Source: Candidatus Komeilibacteria bacterium (GTDB lineage: Bacteria; Patescibacteriota; Patescibacteriia; UBA1558; 2-01-FULL-52-15). From it: a stretch of DNA of 23,153 bases. How positions within the stretch are numbered: the stretch's first letter is position 1; the number at the start of each line of letters is the position of its first letter. Of this stretch, positions 19,246 to 23,153 are shown one piece after another. Below the pieces are notes generated by a model that did not search any database, had not been told where the DNA came from, and saw only the letters and a list, made by a program, of their open reading frames with translations. Where the stretch lies: positions 1-23,153 of the forward strand of contig JACQKJ010000015.1 of assembly GCA_016204595.1 (NCBI GenBank). Reading direction: 5' to 3'. Both the position numbers and the translations under genes were made by a program.

Positions 19246-19273
19246 ATTGTATCGTATTGCTCCCTAAATACAA
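19246..19273 (-). promoter_or_regulatory. Promoter of adk-map-ruvX, apparently leaderless
   Basis: On the minus strand TTGTAT (19268-19273), a 16-nt spacer and TACAAT (19246-19251). Six bases separate the -10 box from the adk ATG. The -35 box lies in the T-rich tail of the secY terminator. Confidence 0.5.
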
Positions 19274-19301
19274 AACAACCCAGTCGATGGTTGCGGCTGG
19301 G
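19268..19301 (-). terminator. Terminator after secY
   Basis: On the minus strand CCCAGCCG (19294-19301) pairs with CGACTGGG (19279-19286) with one mismatch and a 7-nt loop. It is followed by TTGTTTTGTAT. It lies 25 nt after the secY stop. Confidence 0.6.
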
Positions 19302-19326
19302 ATTGCATTGGCGCTGCTTGCGCATG

Positions 19327-20604
19327 CTAAAATCCTTCATAATCACGCATGATCAGCTGCGAATCGATCTGTTTGACGGTTTCGATGACCACGGAAACGA
19401 CGATAAGCAAACTCGTGCCGCCGACCGCAAGCGTCTGAATACCGGTAAACGACTGTACGACGATCGGCATGACCGCAATAACTCCAAGAAACAAGGCGCC
19501 CGCAAGAATAATGCGGTTCATCGTGCCACGCAGGTATTCCTCGGTGTGCCTGCCGGGTCGAATGCCCGGTATGAACCCGCCCTGCTTCTGTACGTTCTCG
19601 GCGATCTGTTCAGGCTTGAACACGACTGCCGTGTAAAAATAGGTGAAGATAACCACCATCAGGAAATAGAATATGCCGTAGAACACTTGATTTGCGAAAA
19701 GCTGGATAATGAACTGAGCCGCGTTCGCTATCCATGCGGTCGACGCGAATTGGAAAAAACGAGCGATCATCGGCGGGAACAAGATGACGGAAATGGCGAA
19801 GATGATGGGGATGACGCCCGCTTGGTTGACGCGCAGGGGCAGGTGCGTATTGACGCCGCCTATGGAACGGTTGCCCGAAATTTGCCGTGCGTAAGAAATG
19901 GGGATATTGCGCTGGCCTTCAGTAATGAACACGATCGCGACGATGGTAATAAGGGCTATTATCACAAATATGATGATGTTCACGAGCTCGCTCTGATTGT
20001 ACACGGCCAGCGTGTTACGGATCGAACCGGGGAGACCCGCGACGATACCGGCAAAGATAATAAGGGAGATGCCATTGCCCACCTTCTTTTCTGTGATGAG
20101 CTCCCCCAGCCACATAAGGAAAATCGTCCCTGCCGTTGCGACCAGCATGGCCGTAAAAAGTTCAAAGGCGGACAAATTACCCACCAGATTGACCTGCGAT
20201 TGCTGCTGCAGCAATATGATGAAGCCATAGGCCTGAATGAGCCCCAACGGCACGGTCAGCAGCCTCGTGTATTGATTGATCCTCTGCTGGCCCGCTTCGC
20301 CTTCCTTTTGCATTGCTTCCATACGCGGGACGATCATGGTAAGCAGTTGCAAAATAATTGACGCGGTAATGTACGGACCCACGCCCATCATGACGACTGA
20401 AAAACTGCTTAATCCTCCGCCCGAAAATACATCGAGAAGCCCGAAAAGCTGGTTTCGTGCAAAAAAATCCTTCAGCTGCGTGGCATCAATACCCGGTAGC
20501 GGAATATGCGAGGCGAGGCGATATATGATCAGCAAAGCCAATACGAACAGTATGCGCTTCCTGATGTCTCGGGCTTTCCAGATTTGAATAAATTTTTCGA
20601 ACAT
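19327..20604 (-). CDS. secY: Protein translocase subunit SecY
   Basis: The channel-forming subunit of the Sec translocase in the cytoplasmic membrane, working with SecE, SecG and SecA. The 425-residue product has ten hydrophobic helices and SecY hallmarks: IRKRILFVLALLIIYRLASHIPLPGID (15-41), the plug region FSGGGLSSFSVVMMGVGPYITASII, the LPLRVNQAGVIPIIFA loop, and GGFIPGIRPGRHTEEYL before the last helices. It closes the spc operon as usual, 16 nt after rplO, and is followed by a terminator rather than running into adk. Confidence 0.97.
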   Translation of the reverse strand: MFEKFIQIWKARDIRKRILFVLALLIIYRLASHIPLPGIDATQLKDFFARNQLFGLLDVFSGGGLSSFSVVMMGVGPYITASIILQLLTMIVPRMEAMQKEGEAGQQRINQYTRLLTVPLGLIQAYGFIILLQQQSQVNLVGNLSAFELFTAMLVATAGTIFLMWLGELITEKKVGNGISLIIFAGIVAGLPGSIRNTLAVYNQSELVNIIIFVIIALITIVAIVFITEGQRNIPISYARQISGNRSIGGVNTHLPLRVNQAGVIPIIFAISVILFPPMIARFFQFASTAWIANAAQFIIQLFANQVFYGIFYFLMVVIFTYFYTAVVFKPEQIAENVQKQGGFIPGIRPGRHTEEYLRGTMNRIILAGALFLGVIAVMPIVVQSFTGIQTLAVGGTSLLIVVSVVIETVKQIDSQLIMRDYEGF

Positions 20605-20620
20605 GGGGCTTACTGATCTA

Positions 20621-21091
20621 TTATTTCTTTTTCTTTTCGGAAGCCGCTATCACGGTCGCCGTTCCGCCGGCTTTCTCGATCTGAGCTTTGGCCGACGCAG
20701 AGAACGCATGCGCCTGGATCTCGAGCTTTTTCGATAATTCCCCTCCTGACAGAATTTTCACTTCTGACATGCCTGATAAAAGCTGTTTATGGCGCAAATG
20801 GTGCAGCGTGACCGCTTCGCCATCGTTAAAATGTGTCTGAAGCTGGCCGAGGGTTACGATCGCATAGCTACTGCTCTGCGGCTTGAACCCCTTACCGCGT
20901 ACCTTCGGGATGCGAAGCAAATACTGCCGCATACTGCGAGCAGTGATGCCGCTCCGGCCACCGGCCCGTGCTCGCTGCCCCTTAATGCCTTTGCCGGAAT
21001 ACGAACCGATACCAGAACCATTGCCGCGCCCGATGCGGGTTTTTTTGATCCTTGAGCCGCGTGCTCGCTTGAGTAAGTGTAAACCTTTCAT
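20621..21091 (-). CDS. rplO: 50S ribosomal protein L15
   Basis: A 156-residue large-subunit protein. The glycine- and basic-rich N-terminal tail (RGSRIKKTRIGRGNGSGIGSYSGKGIKGQRAR) and the motif LLRIPKVRGKGFKP are diagnostic for L15. The globular part has LGQLQTHFNDGEAVTLHHL and KILSGGELSKKLEIQAHAFSASAKAQIEKAGG. It lies 2 nt after rpsE; in most bacteria rpmD (L30) would come between, and there is no room for it. The short basic C-terminus (SEKKKK) is ordinary. Confidence 0.97.
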   Translation of the reverse strand: MKGLHLLKRARGSRIKKTRIGRGNGSGIGSYSGKGIKGQRARAGGRSGITARSMRQYLLRIPKVRGKGFKPQSSSYAIVTLGQLQTHFNDGEAVTLHHLRHKQLLSGMSEVKILSGGELSKKLEIQAHAFSASAKAQIEKAGGTATVIAASEKKKK

Positions 21092-21093
21092 GG

Positions 21094-21657
21094 CTATGCT
21101 AGTACCGCTTCCGCAGTCGCTTTTTTTGCTGCCGGTTCGACGCGTCTGAGCTGGCCGAGCGCTTTGAATGTCGCCCCGACATTATTAATCTTATTCGAAG
21201 AACCGAACATTTTTGAAACGATATTCTGAACCCCTGCCAGATCCAGTACGGTTCGGACCACGCCGCCGGCGATCAATCCATTGCCTTCCTTGGCCGGCTT
21301 CAGCATGAGGCGAGCCGCATGGTACTTGACCAGTACCTGATGCGGGATCGTACCGTTAATGATGCTGACATTGATGAGGTTCTTTTTTGCCTGCGCGACC
21401 GATTTCTGGATCGCAAGCGATACGTCAGCTCCTTTCGCGACTCCCCAGCCCACGCGGCCCTTGCGATCGCCAATGACGACGCAGGCGCGAAAACGCATGC
21501 GCTTGCCGCCTGCCATCACGCGCGTCACGCGCGCCAGGTCGATCATGCGCTGTTCGAACTCATCCTGTTCGCGAGGCACCATCTTCCGGCGACCTCCTCG
21601 CGGCGGACGAGCCCGGTGATCAGCCTGCGGTACTGATTTTTTCATTTCTTCTGCCAT
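21094..21657 (-). CDS. rpsE: 30S ribosomal protein S5
   Basis: A 187-residue small-subunit protein. After a basic, low-complexity N-terminal extension of about 30 residues (DHRARPPRGGRRKM), the S5 double-stranded-RNA-binding-like domain runs FEQRMIDLARVTRVMAGGKRMRFRACVVIGDRKGRVGWGVAKGADV. Then comes the C-terminal domain, with IPHQVLVKYHAARLMLKPAKEGNGLIAGGVVRTVLDLAGVQNIVSKMFGSSNKINNV. It is involved in decoding fidelity. It follows rplR by 10 nt. Confidence 0.97.
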   Translation of the reverse strand: MAEEMKKSVPQADHRARPPRGGRRKMVPREQDEFEQRMIDLARVTRVMAGGKRMRFRACVVIGDRKGRVGWGVAKGADVSLAIQKSVAQAKKNLINVSIINGTIPHQVLVKYHAARLMLKPAKEGNGLIAGGVVRTVLDLAGVQNIVSKMFGSSNKINNVGATFKALGQLRRVEPAAKKATAEAVLA

Positions 21658-21667
21658 GGTAGTGGGG

Positions 21668-22024
21668 TTACAGGATTAATCCTCCTTCTCGGGCTCCGTC
21701 TGCAAATGCCTTGACGCGCCCATGATATGCATATCGCCCTTTATCAAATACGACCGCGTCGATCTTTTTCGCTTTTGCTTTCTCCGCGAGCAGTTTGCCG
21801 GTTGCAGCCGCGAGAGCCACACCCGAAAGTTTGTTCTGCTTCACATGCGTGTCGGCAATAGCAACAAGCACCGTGCCAGCATGATCAATGATCTGGCCGC
21901 GAATATGCTTCAAGGTGCGCTCCACCGACAGACGCGGACGATCAGCAGTTGTCGCAAGACGTGCTCGGATGCGATGCGCGCGCTGCTTTCGTACAAATTG
22001 TTTTCGTTTCGAATTGGTTCTCAT
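21668..22024 (-). CDS. rplR: 50S ribosomal protein L18
   Basis: A 118-residue protein that binds 5S rRNA in the central protuberance. The basic N-terminus RKQFVRKQRAHRIRARLATTADRPRLSVERTLKHIRGQIID is followed by LVAIADTHVKQNKLSGVALAAATGKLLAEKAKAKKIDAVVFDKGRYAYHGRVKAFADGAREGGL. The FDRGxYxYHGRVKALADGAREGGL signature is present as FDKGRYAYHGRVKAFADGAREGGL. Spacing to rplF is 5 nt, so it is coupled in the operon. Confidence 0.97.
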   Translation of the reverse strand: MRTNSKRKQFVRKQRAHRIRARLATTADRPRLSVERTLKHIRGQIIDHAGTVLVAIADTHVKQNKLSGVALAAATGKLLAEKAKAKKIDAVVFDKGRYAYHGRVKAFADGAREGGLIL

Positions 22025-22029
22025 ACCCG

Positions 22030-22575
22030 TTATGCAGCTGATTTAATGACCTTGCCGACCTTGCGGCGGATCACTTCATCCGAATATTTAATCCCCTTAC
22101 CCTTATACGGTTCAGGCTTTTTGATGTTTCGGATCTCTGCGGCGGCCTGACCGACCCGTTGCCGGTCGATACCGCGTATCGTGATGACGTTCTTCTCGAC
22201 AGTCGCCTCGATGCCGTCCGGCAGCTGATACTCAACTGGATGCGAAAACCCGACGTGTACTACCAGTTTTGATCCCTGGAGAGCAGCTTTAAAACCAACA
22301 CCGTTGATCTCCAGTTGTTTAGAAAATCCCTCAGTTACTCCCCTGACCATATTCTGCACGAGCGCACGGGTCAACCCCCACAATGCAGCTCCCTCTTTCA
22401 AATTTTGATCGACCAATTCTATCCGCAGTTCCTGCCCCGCAACAACGGCTCTCATGCCGGAAACACATTCGTGCTGGAGGGTTCCTTTCGGCCCTTTCAC
22501 GCGCACGACAGAACCGGCCACGTCAACGGTGACGCCGCTGGGAATACTGATCGGTTTTTTTCCTATACGTGACAT
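22030..22575 (-). CDS. rplF: 50S ribosomal protein L6
   Basis: A 181-residue large-subunit protein with the two repeated L6 domains. It starts MSRIGKKPISIPSGVTVDV and VRVKGPKGTL, then LWGLTRALVQNMVRGVTEGFSKQLEINGVGFKA. The second domain ends in the conserved GQAAAEIRNIKKPEPYKGKGIKYSDEVIRRKVGK. It binds 23S rRNA near the sarcin-ricin loop. It lies 18 nt after rpsH. Confidence 0.97.
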   Translation of the reverse strand: MSRIGKKPISIPSGVTVDVAGSVVRVKGPKGTLQHECVSGMRAVVAGQELRIELVDQNLKEGAALWGLTRALVQNMVRGVTEGFSKQLEINGVGFKAALQGSKLVVHVGFSHPVEYQLPDGIEATVEKNVITIRGIDRQRVGQAAAEIRNIKKPEPYKGKGIKYSDEVIRRKVGKVIKSAA

Positions 22576-22593
22576 ACTCGTGCGCTTTTTTCG

Positions 22594-22992
22594 TTACCAG
22601 ACTTCAAGCAGCAGCTCGCCTCCGACCTGCGCTTTCCATGCCTGCTTATTCGTCATAATGCCTCTCGAACTGGAAATGACCGCAATGCCGTATCCGTTCA
22701 GAATCTTCGGCAAGGTATCCTTGGTGACATAGACACGACGGCTCGGAACGCTCAGACGCTTGACGTGCTTGATATACGGTTTGCCGTTGCTCCGGTATTT
22801 CAGCACGATCCGCAGCTGCGACCGCATACCTTCCGTTTCCAGCTTTTCAGCTTTTGCCACATAATTCTCCACAGCCAGCACTTTTGCGATCTCGTGCTTC
22901 ATACGCGAGTACGGCAGCACGATCTCGCTTTTTTGCGAGGCTGATGCATTCCGTATTCGAGTGAGCATATCTGCTATTGGATCGGTCATCAT
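22594..22992 (-). CDS. rpsH: 30S ribosomal protein S8
   Basis: A 132-residue small-subunit protein binding 16S rRNA. DPIADMLTRIRNASASQKSEIVLPYSRMKHEIAKVL (4-39) is diagnostic, followed by LRIVLKYRSNGKPYIKHVKRLSVPSRRVYV and the C-terminal LNGYGIAVISSSRGIMTNKQAWKAQVGGELLLEVW. S8 is the usual translational repressor site of the spc operon in E. coli. Here the gene is preceded not by a classic leader but by a 140-bp two-armed heptamer array with an internal promoter (23044-23072), so rpsH to secY may be transcribed partly apart from rpsN and upstream genes. Confidence 0.97.
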   Translation of the reverse strand: MMTDPIADMLTRIRNASASQKSEIVLPYSRMKHEIAKVLAVENYVAKAEKLETEGMRSQLRIVLKYRSNGKPYIKHVKRLSVPSRRVYVTKDTLPKILNGYGIAVISSSRGIMTNKQAWKAQVGGELLLEVW

Positions 22993-22993
22993 A

Positions 22994-23130
22994 GAATTTG
23001 AAGTAGGAATTTGGAAGTTTGAATGTGGAATAGTTACGTAAGCGATATACTGCTACCACTCTTCGCTCTCAATACTGCGTTGCTCCTTCGTTCTATTCTA
23101 CATTCCATATTCTATATTCATTATTCCATT
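22994..23130. repeat. Two-armed 7-nt-period array between rpsN and rpsH
   Basis: The arm next to rpsH (22994-23034) consists of one 6-mer and five in-register heptamers of form GAAKNNN. The distal arm (23095-23130) consists of heptamers ATTCNNN, the reverse complement of the same core, beginning at 23095, 23102, 23109, 23116 and, after a one-base shift, 23124. About 60 nt of unique sequence with a promoter separates them. Confidence 0.75.
23044..23072 (-). promoter_or_regulatory. Internal promoter upstream of rpsH
   Basis: On the minus strand TTGAGA (23067-23072), a 17-nt spacer and TATATC (23044-23049), within the loop between the array arms. Predicted start near 23037 makes the leader consist of the GAAKNNN array (read as its complement). 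Confidence 0.5.
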
Positions 23131-23132
23131 AA

Positions 23133-23153
23133 TTACCAGCTTGATTTTTTAAC
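23133..23153 (-). CDS. rpsN: 30S ribosomal protein S14, C-terminal end
   Basis: The last seven codons at the window edge read V-K-K-S-S-W-stop on the minus strand. The zinc-type S14 of many bacteria ends in VKKASW, and rpsN is the expected gene before rpsH in the spc operon. Only this tail is visible, so the call rests on the ending plus gene order. Confidence 0.7.
   Translation of the reverse strand, partial: VKKSSW

Noticed and set aside
19204..20361. Long 385-codon open frame on the plus strand
   Set aside because: It is antisense to secY and adk, which are complete and unmistakable. The encoded sequence is an H/D/R-rich shadow of the hydrophobic SecY codons.
1..23153. CRISPR array, prophage, integrase or insertion-sequence transposase
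   Set aside because: No direct repeats with unique spacers of CRISPR size, and no reading frame with transposase, integrase or phage motifs, was found. The 7-nt arrays have no spacers.

Overview
This window looks like a compact chromosomal segment of a Candidate Phyla Radiation (Patescibacteria) bacterium, probably a Parcubacteria-type lineage. Four things point there. The spc operon runs rpsE-rplO with no rpmD (L30) between them, and loss of L30 is a known CPR trait. There is a VirB2/TrbC-like two-helix pilin, a small winged-helix protein and a heptad coiled-coil protein of types common in those genomes. The aspartyl-tRNA synthetase lacks the bacterial GAD domain. Many genes have no Shine-Dalgarno, and several have promoters that imply leaderless mRNAs. 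TGA serves as a normal stop (for example in ATGA overlaps), so this is standard code 11. The lineage call is inference; no marker phylogeny was run.

Layout. 1-600: end of an unidentified gene, then a 74-aa membrane protein with its terminator. 600-4430 (minus): operon of a small LiaI/LiaF-type membrane protein, asnS, pilin and aspS, then a 134-bp palindromic element and a winged-helix gene. 4430-6860: divergent pair, a CoA-binding protein (minus) and a large VanW-domain surface protein (plus). 6900-10300 (minus): seven-gene run of RNHCP zinc protein, lipoprotein, msrB, RsbW-like kinase, DUF167, a duplicated 4-TM/4-Cys membrane protein and a PD-(D/E)XK nuclease. 10400-12125 (minus): ABC-2 exporter pair and tRNA-Lys(UUU). 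12500-15350 (plus): dnaB, ybaB, recR and a coiled-coil protein. 15467-15784 (minus): rplU alone, without rpmA. 15960-19240 (minus): adk, map, ruvX, WecA/TagO-like transferase and a DUF192 lipoprotein, tightly packed. 19327-23153 (minus): spc ribosomal operon rpsN(end)-rpsH-rplF-rplR-rpsE-rplO-secY.

The least expected structure is between genes. Many junctions carry degenerate tandem arrays with an exact 7-nt period, in two main motif classes (T-R-A-Y-NNN and GAA-K-NNN) plus one looser variant. They are often arranged as two inverted arms. They extend into gene ends, supply -35 boxes, and form the 5' leaders of both rplU and rpsH. A second layer is a small palindromic element family with CCCGTTA(G/C)AAAT termini, two full copies and one remnant, with both full copies lying directly before start codons. 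I saw no CRISPR array, transposase, integrase or phage gene.
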